Source of the DNA: Unio delphinus
Taxonomy: Eukaryota; Mollusca; Bivalvia; Unionida; Unionidae
DNA length: 64,000 nucleotides
Direction: 5' to 3'
Assembly: GCA_029339505.1 (NCBI GenBank)
Contig: JAQISU010000343.1
Coordinates: 496,001 to 560,000 of the forward strand
Shown: piece after piece, positions 1 to 12,594 of the stretch
Position numbering within the stretch: the stretch's first letter is position 1
Layout of the letters: each line of letters opens with the position of its first letter
Made by a program: the position numbers and the translations under genes
The notes under the pieces: model-generated
Told to the model about the DNA's origin: nothing
The model's database searches: none
Seen by the model: only the letters and a program-made list of their open reading frames with translations

Positions 1-3000
1 AAGGCTTATTAACAAAGACAATATTTTTGTGTAAAAGGTGAGTAAAGGCTTATTAACAAAGACAATATTTTTGTGTAAAAGGTGAGTAAAGACTTATTAA
101 CAAAGACAATATTTTTGTGTAAAAGGTGAGTAAAGGCTTATTAACAAAGACAATATTTTAGTGTAAAAGGTGAGTAAAGACTTATTAACAAAGACAATAT
201 TTTTGTGTAAAAGGTGAGTAAAGGCTTATTAACAAAGACAATATTTTAGTGTAAAAGGTGAGTAAAGACTTATTAACAAAGACAATATTTTTGTGTAAAA
301 GGTGAGTAAAGGCTTGTTAACAAAGACAATATTTTTGTGTAAAAGGTGAGTAAAGGCTTATTAACAAAGACAATATTTTTGTGTAAAAGGTGAGTAAAGA
401 CTTATTAACAAAGACAATATTTTTGTGTAAAAGGTGAGTAAAGGCTTATTAACAAAGACAATATTTTTGTGTAAAAGGTGAGTAAAGGCTTATTAACAAA
501 GACAATATTTTTGTGTAAAAGGTGAGTAAAGACTTATTAACAAAGACAATATTTTTGTGTAAAAGGTGAGTAAAGGCTTATTAACAAAGACAATATTTTT
601 GTGTAAAAGGTGAGTAAAGACTTATTAACAAAGACAATATTTTTGTGTAAAAGGTGAGTAAAGACTTATTAACAAAGACAATATTTTTGTGTTAAAGGTG
701 AGTAAAGGCTTATTAACAAAGACAATATTTTTGTGTAAAAGGTGAGTAAAGGCTTATTAACAAAGACAATATTTTTGTGTAAAAGGTGAGTAAAGGCTTA
801 TTAACAAAGACAATATTTTTGTGTAAAAGGTAAGTAAAGGCTTATTAACAAAGACGATATATTTGTGTAAAAGGTAAGTAAAGACTTATTAACAAAGACA
901 ATATTTTTGTGTAAAAGGTGAGTAAAGACTTATTAACAAAGACAATATTTTTGTGTAAAAGGTGAGTAAAGGCTTATTAGCAAAGACAATATTTTTGTGT
1001 AAAAGGTGAGTTAAGACTTATTAACAAAGACAATATTTTTGTGTAAAAGGTGAGTAAAGACTTATTAACAAAGACAATATTTTTGTGTAAAAGGTGAGTA
1101 AAGGCTTATTAACAAAGACAATATTTTTGTGTAAAAGGTGAGTAAAGGCTTATTAACAAAGACAATATTTTTGTGTAAAAGGTGAGTAAAGACTTATTAA
1201 CAAAGACAATATTTTTGTGTAAAAGGTGAGTAAAGACTTATTAACAAAGACAATATTTTTGTGTAAAAGGTGAGTAAAGACTTATTAACAAAGACAATAT
1301 TTTTGTGTAAAAGGTGAGTAAAGACTTATTAACAAAGACAATATTTTTGTGTAAAAGGTGAGTAAAGACCTATTAACAAAGACAATATTTTTGTGTAAAA
1401 GGTAAGTAAAGGCTTATTAACAAAGACAATATTTTTGTGTAAAAGGTGAGTAAAGACTTATTAACAAAGACAATATTTTTGTGTAAAAGGTGAGTAAAGG
1501 CTTATTAACAAAGACAATATTTTTGTGTAAAAGGTGAGTAAAGACTTATTAACAAAGACAATATTTTTGTGTAAAAGGTGTGTAAAGACTTATTAACAAA
1601 GACAATATTTTTGTGTAAAAGGTGAGTAAAGACTTATTAACAAAGACAATATTTTTGTGTAAAAGGTGAGTAAAGACTTATTAACAAAGACAATATTTTT
1701 GTGTAAAAGGTGAGTAAAGACTTATTAACAAAGACAATATTTTTGTGTAAAAGGTGAGTAAAGACTTATTAACAAAGACAATATTTTTGTGTAAAAGGTG
1801 AGTAAAGGCTTATTAACAAAGACAATATTTTTGTGTAAAAGGTGAGTAAAGACTTATTAACAAAGACAATATTTTTGTGTAAAAGGTGAGTAAAGACTTA
1901 TTAACAAAGACAATATTTTTGTGTAAAAGGTGAGTAAAGACTTATTAACAAAGACAATATTTTTGTGTAAAAGGTGAGTAAAGGCTTATTAACAAAGACA
2001 ATATTTTTGTGTAAAAGGTGAGTAAAGGCTTATTAACAAAGACAATATTTTTGTGTAAAAGGTGAGTAAAGACTTATTAACAAAGACAATATTTTTGTGT
2101 AAAAGGTGAGTAAAGACTTATTAACAAAGACAATATTTTTGTGTAAAAGGTGAGTAAAGACTTATTAACAAAGACAATATTTTTGTGTAAAAGGTGAGTA
2201 AAGGCTTATTAACAAAGACAATATTTTTGTGTAAAAGGTGAGTAAAGGCTTATTAACAAAGACAATATTTTTGTGTAAAAGGTGAGTAAAGACTTATTAA
2301 CAAAGACAATATTTTTGTGTAAAAGGTGAGTAAAGACTTATTAACAAAGACAATATTTTTGTGTAAAAGGTGAGTAAAGGCTTATTAACAAAGACAATAT
2401 TTTTGTGTAAATGGTGAGTAAAGACTTATTAACAAAGACAATATTTTTGTGTAAAAGGTGAGTAAAGGCTTATTAACAAAGACAATATTTTTGTGTAAAA
2501 GGTGAGTAAAGACTTATTAACAAAGACAATATTTTTGTGTAAAAGGTGAGTAAAGGCTTATTAACAAAGACAATATTTTTGTGTAAAAGGTGAGTAAAGA
2601 CTTATTAACAAAGACAATATTTTTGTGTAAAAGGTGAGTAAAGACTTATTAACAAAGACAATATTTTTGTGTAAAAGGTGAGTAAAGACTTATTAACAAA
2701 GACAATATTTTTGTGTAAAAGGTGAGTAAAGGCTTATTAACAAAGACAATATTTTTGTGTAAAAGGTGAGTAAAGACTTATTAACAAAGACAATATTTTT
2801 GTGTAAAAGGTGAGTAAAGGCTTATTAACAAAGACAATATTTTTGTGTAAAAGGTGAGTAAAGGCTTATTAACAAAGACAATATTTTTGTGTAAAAGGTG
2901 AGTAAAGACTTATTAACAAAGACAATATTTTTGTGTAAAAGGTGAGTAAAGGCTTATTAACAAAGACAATATTTTTGTGTAAAAGGTGAGTAAAGGCTTA

Positions 3001-6000
3001 TTAACAAAGACAATATTTTTGTGTAAAAGGTGAGTAAAGACTTATTAACAAAGACAATATTTTTGTGTAAAAGGTGAGTAAAGGCTTATTAACAAAGACA
3101 ATATTTTTGTGTAAAAGGTGAGTAAAGACTTATTAACAAAGACAATATTTTTGTGTAAAAGGTGAGTAAAGGCTTATTAACAAAGACAATATTTTTGTGT
3201 TAAAGGTGAGTAAAGGCTTATTAACAAAGACAATATTTTTGTGTAAAAGGTGAGTAAAGGCTTATTAACAAAGACAATATTTTTGTGTAAAAGGTGAGTA
3301 AAGGCTTATTAACAAAGACAATATTTTTGTGTAAAAGGTGAGTAAAGGCTTATTAACAAAGACGATATATTTGTGTAAAAGGTGAGTAAAGACTTATTAA
3401 CAAAGACAATATTTTTGTGTAAAGGGTGAGTAAAGACTTATTAACAAAGACAATATTTTTGTGTAAAAGGTGAGTAAAGGCTTATTAACAAAGACAATAT
3501 TTTTGTGTAAAAGGTGAGTAAAGGCTTATTAACAAAGACAATATTTTTGTGTAAAAGGTGAGTAAAGACTTATTAACAAAGACAATATTTTTGTGTAAAA
3601 GGTGAGTAAAGACTTATTAACAAAGACAATATTTTTGTGTAAAAGGTGAGTAAAGACTTATTAACAAAGACAATATTTTTGTGTAAAAGGTGAGTAAAGA
3701 CTTATTAACAAAGACAATATTTTTGTGTAAAAGGTGAGTAAAGACTTATTAACAAAGACAATATTTTTGTGTAAAAGGTGAGTAAAGACTTATTAACAAA
3801 GACAATATTTTTGTGTAAAAGGTGAGTAAAGGCTTATTAACAAAGACAATATTTTTGTGTAAAAGGTGAGTAAAGACTTATTAACAAAGACAATATTTTT
3901 GTGTAAAAGGTGAGTAAAGACTTATTAACAAAGACAATATTTTTGTGTAAAAGGTGAGTAAAGACTTATTAACAAAGACAATATTTTTGTGTAAAAGGTG
4001 AGTAAAGACTTATTAACAAAGACAATATTTTTGTGTAAAAGGTGAGTAAAGGCTTATTAACAAAGACAATATTTTTGTGTAAAAGGTGAGTAAAGGCTTA
4101 TTAACAAAGACAATATTTTTGTGTAAAAGGTGAGTAAAGACTTATTAACAAAGACAATATTTTTGTGTAAAAGGTGAGTAAAGACTTATTAACAAAGACA
4201 ATATTTTTGTGTAAAAGGTGAGTAAAGACTTATTAACAAAGACAATATTTTTGTGTAAAAGGTGAGTAAAGGCTTATTAACAAAGACAATATTTTTGTGT
4301 AAAAGGTGAGTAAAGGCTTATTAACAAAGACAATATTTTTGTGTAAAAGGTGAGTAAAGACTTATTAACAAAGACAATATTTTTGTGTAAAAGGTGAGTA
4401 AAGGCTTATTAACAAAGACAATATTTTTGTGTAAAAGGTGAGTAAAGACTTATTAACAAAGACAATATTTTTGTGTAAAAGGTGAGTAAAGGCTTGTTAA
4501 CAAAGACAATATTTTTGTGTAAAAGGTGAGTAAAGACTTATTAACAAAGACAATATTTTTGTGTAAAAGGTGAGTAAAGGCTTGTTAACAAAGACAATAT
4601 TTTTGTGTAAAAGGTGAGTAAAGGCTTATTAACAAAGACAATATTTTTGTGTAAAAGGTGAGTAAAGACTTATTAACAAAGACAATATTTTTGTGTAAAA
4701 GGTGAGTAAAGGCTTATTAACAAAGACAATATTTTTGTGTAAAAGGTGAGTAAAGGCTTATTAACAAAGACAATATTTTTGTGTAAAAGGTGAGTAAAGA
4801 CTTATTAACAAAGACAATATTTTTGTGTAAAAGGTGAGTAAAGGCTTATTAACAAAGACAATATTTTTGTGTAAAAGGTGATTAAAGACTTATTAACAAA
4901 GACAATATTTTTGTGTAAAAGGTGAGTAAAGGCTTATTAACAAAGACAATATTTTTGTGTTAAAGGTGAGTAAAGGCTTATTAACAAAGACAATATTTTT
5001 GTATAAAAGGTGAGTAAAGGCTTGTTAACAAAGACAATATTTTTGTGTAAAAGGTGAGTAAAGGCTTATTAACAAAGACAATATTTTTGTGTAAAAGGTG
5101 AGTAAAGGCTTATTAACAAAGACGATATATTTGTGTAAAAGGTAAGTAAAGACTTATTAACAAAGACAATATTTTTGTGTAAAAGGTGAGTAAAGACTTA
5201 TTAACAAAGACAATATTTTTGTGTAAAAGGTGAGTAAAGGCTTATTAACAAAGACAATATTTTTGTGTAAAAGGTGAGTGAAGACTTATTAACAAAGACA
5301 ATATTTTTGTGTAAAAGGTGAGTAAAGACTTATTAACAAAGACAATATTTTTGTGTAAAAGGTGAGTAAAGGCTTATTAACAAAGACAATATTTTTGTGT
5401 AAAAGGTGAGTAAAGGCTTATTAACAAAGACAATATTTTTGTGTAAAAGGTGAGTAAAGACTTATTAACAAAGACAATATTTTTGTGTAAAAGGTGAGTA
5501 AAGGCTTATTAACAAAGACAATATTTTTGTGTAAAAGGTGAGTAAAGACTTATTAACAAAGACAATATTTTTGTGTAAAAGGTGAGTAAACGCTAATTAA
5601 CAAAGACAATATTTTTGTGTAAAAGGTGAGTAAAGACTTATTAACAAAGACAATATTTTTGTGTAAAAGGTGAGTAAAGGCTTATTAACAAAGACAATAT
5701 TTTTGTGTAAAAGGTGAGTAAAGGCTTATTAACAAAGACAATATTTTTGTGTAAAAGGTGAGTAAAGACTTATTAACAAAGACAATATTTTTGTGTAAAA
5801 GGTGAGTAAAGGCTTATTAACAAAGACAATATTTTTGTGTAAAAGGTGAGTAAAGGCTTATTAACAAAGACAATATTTTTGTGTAAAAGGTGAGTAAAGA
5901 CTTATTAACAAAGACAATATTTTTGTGTAAAAGGTGAGTAAAGGCTTATTAACAAAGACAATATTTTTGTGTAAAAGGTGAGTAAAGACTTATTAACAAA

Positions 6001-6787
6001 GACAATATTTTTGTGTAAAAGGTGAGTAAAGACTTATTAACAAAGACAATATTTTTGTGTAAAAGGTGAGTAAAGGCTTATTAACAAAGACAATATTTTT
6101 GTGTAAAAGGTGAGTAAAGGCTTATTAACAAAGACAATATTTTTGTGTAAAAGGTGAGTAAAGGCTTATTAACAAAGACAATATTTTTGTGTAAAAGGTG
6201 AGTAAAGGCTTATTAACAAAGACGATATATTTGTGTAAAAGGTGAGTAAAGACTTATTAACAAAGACAATATTTTTTTTTAAAAGGTGAGTAAAGGCTTA
6301 TTAACAAAGACAATATTTTTGTGTAAAAGGTGAGTAAAGGCTTATTAACAAAGACAATATTTTTGTGTAAAAGGTGAGTAAAGACTTATTAACAAAGACA
6401 ATATTTTTGTGTTAAAGGTGAGTAAAGGCTTATTAACAAAGACAATATTTTTGTGTAAAAGGTGAGTAAAGGCTTATTAACAAAGACAATATTTTTGTGT
6501 AAAAGGTGAGTAAATGCTTATTAACAAAGACAATATTTTTGTGTAAAAGGTGAGTAAAGGCTTATTAACAAAGACGATATATTTGTGTAAAAGGTGAGTA
6601 AAGGCTTATTAACAAAGACGATATTTTTGTGTTAAAGGTGAGTAAAGGCTTATTAACAAAGACAATATTTTTGTGTAAAAGGTGAGTAAAGGCTTATTAA
6701 CAAAGACAATATTTTTGTGTAAAAGGTGAGTGAAGGCTTATTCACAAAGACAATATTTTTGTGTAAAAGGTGAGTGAAGGCTCATTA
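1..6787. repeat. 44-bp satellite array, open at left edge
   Basis: About 154 head-to-tail copies of a 44-bp AT-rich unit. Each contains AACAAAGACAATATTTTTGT followed by a GTAAAAGGTGAGTAAAG-type stretch. Copies are nearly identical. The commonest difference is GGCTT versus GACTT. Rarer marked copies carry GACGATATATTT (near 853, 3361, 5121, 6221 and 6573) or GTTAAAGG (near 691, 3199, 4959, 6411 and 6631). There is no open frame of note on either strand and no variable spacer. The array decays over its last two or three units before 6787. Confidence 0.97.
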
Positions 6788-7060
6788 AAACTAGTCGATC
6801 TTGGTTGTACGAAAAATAAGTTCCTCGGTACACCGTGGTAGTTTTTAATATACGGCGATACGTACCATTGTATCCCGCAATTAATTTAGGAACCAACAAT
6901 TTACTATCTAGCTCGAATTTATAGCAAAATAATGTCATATTATATACATTATATGATTTGAGAAAAAAATTATCGAAAAGAAAGAAAATAAAATAGCTTA
7001 TAAGAAATTCGTAGGCCCCCTCCCCCTTCCAGGAGAATTCAAATGCCAATACTTACAGTA
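6788..7060. other. Unique AT-rich spacer, no gene seen
   Basis: Non-repetitive sequence between two arrays. A 103-codon minus-strand frame crosses it but runs into the satellite, has no recognisable domain and biased low-complexity composition, so I do not call it. Confidence 0.5.
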
Positions 7061-7523
7061 GATTAATGTGCTATTGGTATGCTAATTAGTGTTTACTATT
7101 GGTATGCTAATTAGTGTTTACTATTGGTATGCTAATTAGTGTTTACTATTAGTATGCTAATTAGTGTTTACTATTGGTATGCTAATTAGTGTTTACTATT
7201 GGTATGCTAATTAGTGTTTACTATTGGTATGCTAATTAGTGTTTACTATTGGTATGCTAATTAGTGTTTACTATTGGCATGCTAATTAGTGTTTACTATT
7301 AGTATGCTAATTAGTGTTTACTATTTGTATGCTAATTAGTGTTTACTATTGGTATGCTAATTAGCGTTTAATATTGGTATGCTAATTAGTGTTTACTATT
7401 GGTATGCTAATTAGTGTTTACTATTGGTATGCTAATTAGTGTTTACTATTGGTATGCTAATTAGTGTTTACTATTGGTATGCTAATTAGTGTTTACTATT
7501 GGTATGCTAATTAGTGTTTACTT
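7061..7523. repeat. 25-bp minisatellite, about 18 copies
   Basis: Tandem copies of a 25-bp unit containing GGTATGCTAATTAGTGTTTA. Single-base variants are scattered (AGTATG, GGCATG, TTGTATG, and one TTAGCGTTTAAT). It ends abruptly in unique sequence. Confidence 0.95.
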
Positions 7524-7975
7524 TGCAATTTTAAAATTTTCATTCAAGTATGACGACACTATACACTAGGAGTCAGTAGCCTATTTTATTTAGCGTGTTA
7601 CTTTTTCGGATTAATTAAAAAAATGAACGCGAGCGCGTGCCGCCAGTAAAAGAGTTATACTTGCAAAATCGAGATTTTTGGCTACCCTGCGCGTGCTGCA
7701 CAAAACCTCTTGACGTCGGTTGCTGACCATTACTACAAGCAAAAGCTGGCACCCCTTAAAAAAGGCAATGCGCTGACCTTAAAGGGCTTGTTGATCCTTA
7801 TGGACTATACTAATAATTGTATAGTGCCGACCCCCAGGCAAGATATATTCATCAAAGACGATCAATAAAGATAAAAGAGATTTCCCTAGGAAAAAAATAT
7901 TTAGTGCACTTAAGAAACTACGCACAATTCAAATAAAAAAAATACTCTCCTGATTACCTGTATTACAAATGAATA
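7524..7975. other. Unique spacer, nothing recognised
   Basis: About 450 bp of non-repetitive sequence with a slightly GC-richer centre (7620-7800). I see no open frame, RNA gene or transposon end. Confidence 0.4.
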
Positions 7976-8550
7976 CATAAACTTAAATACATTAATATAC
8001 ATTAACTTAAATAGATTAATATACATTAACTTAAATACATTAATATACATAAACTTAAATATGTTAATATACATAAACTTAAATACATTAATATACATTA
8101 ACTTAAATACATTAATATACATTAACTTAAATAGATTAATATACATTAACTTAAATAGATTAATATACATAAACTTAAATATGTTAATATACATAAACTT
8201 AAATACATTAATATACATTAACCTAAATACATTAATATACATTAACTTAAATACATTAATATACATAAACTAAAATATGTTAATATACATAAACTTAAAT
8301 ACATTAATATACATTAACTTAATTACATTAATATACATTAACTTAAATACATTAATATACATTAACTAAAATACATTAATATACATAAACTTAAATATGT
8401 TAATATACATAAACTTAAATACATTAATATACATTAACTTAATTACATTAATATACATTAACTTAAATACATTAATATACATTAACTTAAATACATTAAT
8501 ATACATTAACTTAAATACATTAATATACATTAACTAAAATACATTAATAT
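7976..8550. repeat. 24-bp minisatellite, left part
   Basis: About 24 copies of a 24-bp unit containing ATTAATATACATTAACTTAA. Because 24 is divisible by 3, frames stay open on both strands without coding anything. The array stops at the LINE 3' tail and resumes in phase at 11822, so the LINE split one array. Confidence 0.95.
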
Positions 8551-8558
8551 CATCATCA

Positions 8559-9020
8559 TCAGTCTCTTGACCTAGTGTGGTCGTTGAGGCACTGTGCTGC
8601 TGAACAACTGACCAGTTCCCTCCACTTGACTCGATCATGTGCCAATGCCTGTGTCTCTGCAAAACTTTTCCTGGTCCATTCTGTGATGTTGTCACTCCAC
8701 TTTTTTCTCTGTCTACCTTTCCTTCTACCACCTTGGACACTACCCTGGAGTACTGTTGTGGATAGACTGTTGGCTCTAGTGACATGGCCATACCATTTCA
8801 GCTTTCTCTTTTTGACAATGGTGAGGAGGTCTTCATAATAGCCTACTTTGTGCCTGATGGTGTTGCGCACTTCTTCATTTCTGATGTGGTCCATGTAAGA
8901 GATGCCAAGGATGGTTCTGTAGCATCTCATTTCAAGTGCCTGGATTCTTCGTTGTAATTCTGCTGTCAGGGTCCAGGCCTCACATGAATACAAAAGGATT
9001 AAGATGACTAGTGCACTCAA
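8559..9020 (-). pseudogene. LINE C-terminal region
   Basis: A 153-codon frame typical of the thumb and tail of RTE-like elements. It has LLYSCEAWTL, then KRKLKWYGHVTR, then GGRRKGRQRKKWSDNI, then DRVKWRELV. It ends next to the GATGAT tail. One frame change separates it from the catalytic block. Confidence 0.85.
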
Positions 9021-9030
9021 TAGTCTGATT

Positions 9031-9423
9031 TTAGTTTTCAGACATATTCTTGTCTCTCCTGATGGGTCTTAGCTTTGACATAGTTGCCGTTGTTTGTGCT
9101 GCTCGTGACAAACTTTCTGCTCTTGATCCCTCTTCCGTGATTATGGAACCAAGATATTTGAATTGGTCCACTGTTTCCAGTTCCTGTCCTCTGACTTTAA
9201 TCTTGGTTGAGATTTGTTTGCCACTGTTTGTCATCAGCTTTGTCTTCTCGGCACTTATCTCCATGTCAAATCTGGACGATGTTTTATCCAGGTTCTTCAC
9301 TAAGGTGGCAAGCTCATCTTCACTGCCTGCCATCCCATCAATGTCGTCTGCAAAGCGGATGTTGGTGATGTTATGCCCTCCAATGCTGACTGTCCCACAG
9401 TGGTTTTCCAGGGCTTCGCTCAT
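9031..9423 (-). pseudogene. LINE reverse transcriptase, catalytic block
   Basis: A 130-codon frame containing IRFADDIDGMAG, the catalytic Ala-Asp-Asp motif of reverse transcriptase. It continues into FDMEISAEKTKLM and FKYLGSIITEEG, the standard following blocks. A TGA shortly upstream in the same frame (within 9424-9450) cuts it from the preceding segment, where the palm block with the other catalytic Asp is scrambled by frameshifts (about 9450-9640). Confidence 0.85.
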
Positions 9424-9645
9424 GATGCGCTCTCAGTAGATGTTGAAAAGCGTGGGTGACAGGAGACAGCCTTGCCGTACTCCATTTATAGACTTGAACC
9501 AGTCCCCCACAGAACCTTGAGCAATTACTGCACTGGTAGCCTTGGCTTACTGCTGCTTGATGGTGTTGGTCAACTTTTGACCCATGTTGTACTTCTTCAT
9601 TGTGACCCACAATGCCTCATGCCACACTCTGTCAAAAGCCTTAGA

Positions 9646-10708
9646 TTAGATGTCTTGTTGATGTTGTGAGTACTTTTCACACAGAACCCTAAGATTGAAA
9701 ATTTGTTCTGTTGTGCTTCTTCCACTACGGAACCCTGCCTGTTCTTCAGCGATTATTTCTTCTGCTTGTGGGTTTAGTCTGATCAAGATGATCTTCAGCA
9801 TCACCTTATTAGCATGGCTGATCAAACTGATAGTTCTGTAATTTTGGCATAGCTGGAGATTGCCTTTTTTGGGGAGTGTTATAATTAGTGACTGGATCCA
9901 CTGTGTTGGCCATTCGCCTGTCTGCCAGATCTTGTTGCAGAATTTTTTTAGTAGTTCTATCACTAATTCCCCACCATTCTTGATAAGTTCAGCTGGGATG
10001 TTGTCTACTCCAGCTGCCTTTTCATTCTTCAATGTTCTTATTTCTGACTCCACCTCTTCTTTGAGAATGGGGAAATCATCATTATTTGTGAAGTTTGGAA
10101 CTTCAAGCACCTCTGGTTCTCCTGAGGACGGATGGTTGTAGAGTTCTTTACAATACTCAGTCCATATTTCTGCAATGTCACTTGCTTCTATGAAGCATTT
10201 TCCATTTTCATCATGAATGGTACTGACACTTGGTTGCTTCTTTCTGGTGAAGTCTTTCACAATTTGGAATGCCTTTTTGCTGTTATTCTTTATCAGACTG
10301 CTCTCTATTTCTGTGCACTGTTGTCCAATCCAATCTTCTTTTGCTTTCTTAATTTTTTTTCTGACATTCTTGTTTATTTCTCGATATTCCACTGCCCCTG
10401 TTGTGTGTCTGGTGCATTTTTAGGTCTCTTCGGGTATCACGAAGATTCAGAATCTCTTCTGTAACCCAGGGTTTTTTCTTTGGGCGATGGAGGCCAATGA
10501 TGTCCTTGGCAACTGTTGTTATGACTGTGTTGAAAGTGTCTGTCATCACTTTAACATCAACATCCATCACAAGGAGTGAAGCAAATTTTCCTCCAATTGT
10601 GACTTGGAATGACTTGCATATGTTAGGGTCCTTCAGTTGTTCAAGGTTGAATTTGAGCCTGATTTTCTTTGGCTTGTTAATTCTCTTCAACCTCACTCGG
10701 AAATTCAT
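9646..10708 (-). pseudogene. LINE reverse transcriptase, N-terminal half
   Basis: Two overlapping frames (10349-10708 and 9646-10392) carry the linker after the endonuclease and the first reverse transcriptase blocks. Visible landmarks are LKNEKAAGVDNIPAELIK, then SLIITLPKKG, then NYRTISLISHANKVMLKII and EEQAGFRSGRSTTEQIF. A frameshift around 10350-10390 separates the linker from the polymerase blocks. The catalytic domain then shifts again near 9646. Confidence 0.85.
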
Positions 10709-11089
10709 AATGACGAGGTCGCGATCACTACCAGCATCAGCACCTGGAAACGTCCTTGTTTTCTTCTCTATTGATGTCAGATCGGTACCGGTTTTGAACT
10801 AGTATGTAGTCGATCTGGTTATGATGGGTTCCTTTTGGTGCATACCATGTCCAGCATCTGGAAGCTTTATGTTGACCCAGGGTGTTGGTTAGTACCAAGT
10901 TGTTGTAGCTTGCGAACTCGAGCAGCCGTCTCCCTCTTTCATTGGTAAGCTCATTGCAAGAAGGTCCACAATGATCATCCCAGTCTTTTAGAGCATCTTG
11001 CCAACTTTGGCATTCCAGTCTCCTTGGATAATAAGGATGTCTTTTTTACTTACTATGTTTATTATACCTTGAAGTTTGTTGTAGAGCTC

Positions 11090-11665
11090 CTATATTTCTT
11101 CATCATCATGATCAGTAGTTGGAGCATAGACTTGAATAATTGTGATGTTAAAAGGGGATGCTTTCAGACGAATGGAGATGATTCTGCTAGATATGGGGCG
11201 ACATTCAAGAACAGATCCCTTGATGGCTTTGTTTACAAGGAAGAATACTCCATTTATGGACTTTTCCAACTCCCCACTATAATATAATATATGCCCATCT
11301 TCAGTTTGGTATTCTCCTATGGCTTTCCATTTTACTTCACAGAGTCCCAGTATGTGCCATGTGTAGTGTTCCATCTCATGTGCCAGCTCTTGGAGTCTTC
11401 CAGTTTGCGCCAGAGTTCTAATGTTCCAGGTGGCGATGGCAACGTTGTCTCTTGCTCTGATTTTATGCAAAGTACCAGTAGCACACTTGTCACCTCCGTC
11501 CTGGTGAAAAACGGCAGACGCGGTTCTTGTTGACCCGGGTGACGACCGATCCGGTATGATAACTTCAGATTTGTCCAGCATTATCAGCGTGTCTTGGGCT
11601 AAAGTCGTCTGGCGGAGCCTATCCCTCTCCAGTCCAAGGAGTTGCCAGAAGGGGATGTAGTACAT
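11090..11665 (-). pseudogene. LINE endonuclease fragment
   Basis: A 191-codon frame with the typical start of an APE-like LINE endonuclease. It has ATWNIRTL (catalytic Asn), then GLCEVKW (catalytic Glu), then a YAPTTDHDDEE stretch where the next conserved block begins. The preceding roughly 45 codons are a leader of low similarity. The frame ends before the C-terminal HD motif, which should lie in 10720-11080 where frames are broken. Confidence 0.8.
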
Positions 11666-11821
11666 CGTCCAACTGCCTTAGGGTCTCGACTCCTGATTTT
11701 CTTTTAGGGTTTACTCCCTTAGCCTTTGGCTAACCAAAGCCAACCTGCAAGGCAGCAAGAAACTCGTGTATTGGCGGGTTCGTCCATTTCCCGAACAGAT
11801 AGAGCATCTGGCACTGCCCAC

Positions 11822-11880
11822 ATACATAAACTTAAATACATTAATATACATTAACTTAAATACATTAATATACATTAATA
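11822..11880. repeat. 24-bp minisatellite, right remnant
   Basis: Two to three further copies of the 24-bp unit seen at 7976-8550, directly abutting the LINE 5' end and continuing the same phase. Confidence 0.9.
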
Positions 11881-12594
11881 AATGACTTGAAATTAATTAC
11901 ATTCTTTTAATCCGAAATGTTGTCCTAAATTTGGATTTGTTAGCGAATATTAAAGATAAGATTAAAGGATCGTACATATGATTATATCTGTAATATTAAA
12001 AATATATTTTCAGACAATTACATTTTTTTGTGGTCAAAAACATATTCATAATATTTTGCAATATGAATCTCATATAAATGAAACCATGCTGTTAATGTAA
12101 TTAAATTCGTGACAAGATTACTCGTGAGGTTCCTTACATTTCATTCGGACTATCGACGTACCGGTAAAGTGAATAAAGTACCTAGGTACGTAAACAATGG
12201 AAATATCCTGCAGTATTTTGATATACCAATATTTATACCACTCGCCTCTAAAAATTATATTAAAGCTAGAGGTATGATAATTCTTCTTTATCACATTAAA
12301 TCCATTTGTTAGATATGGTTAAAAGCAACGTATTAAATAACTCTTGTCTTTTGCGGCAGTTTCTTCTGAATGAATCAATAATTATTAGAACGAAATATTC
12401 CGCATATAAATATATGATAATAAAAGTTATTTCCGATGCTTCTTCTCACGAACTGCACAGGAAATTTAATAGCCTTTATTTCTTTTGAAGAAAAAAAAAT
12501 ATATGGTCTTAAATCAAAGTTTGGAAAAAAGCTGGATTAACTTGATAATTAGAAGATTGGTGATCATTCATACATCAATAGTCAAAACGTTATT
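11881..12594. other. Unique sequence, no gene recognised
   Basis: About 700 bp of AT-rich unique DNA. Two short plus-strand frames (12109-12312 and 12306-12488) have no recognisable domain. A GGTAAAG donor-like site at about 12163 is not backed by a convincing exon. If the receptor gene extends upstream, this is part of an intron. Confidence 0.4.

Larger units (their letters stand above)
8551..11821 (-). mobile_element. RTE-like LINE, nearly full length, broken
   Basis: A minus-strand non-LTR retrotransposon of about 3.3 kb. Read from 11821 downward it has a short 5' leader, an apurinic-type endonuclease (to about 11090), a linker, reverse transcriptase (about 10700-9030) and the C-terminal region (9020-8559). 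Its 3' end is a short (GATGAT)n tail, as expected for RTE elements. The order and size fit a single-ORF RTE element. The frame changes between segments and has internal stops, so it is a dead copy. It lies inside the 24-bp array, whose phase continues on the far side. This suggests a clean insertion with little target loss. Clade assignment rests on protein similarity judged by eye. Confidence 0.85.

Noticed and set aside
1..6787. CRISPR-like array of direct repeats
   Set aside because: The 44-bp copies are contiguous with no variable spacers, and the window is animal DNA.
6738..7049. 103-codon minus-strand frame
   Set aside because: Starts in unique AT-rich sequence and ends in the satellite. 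No domain.
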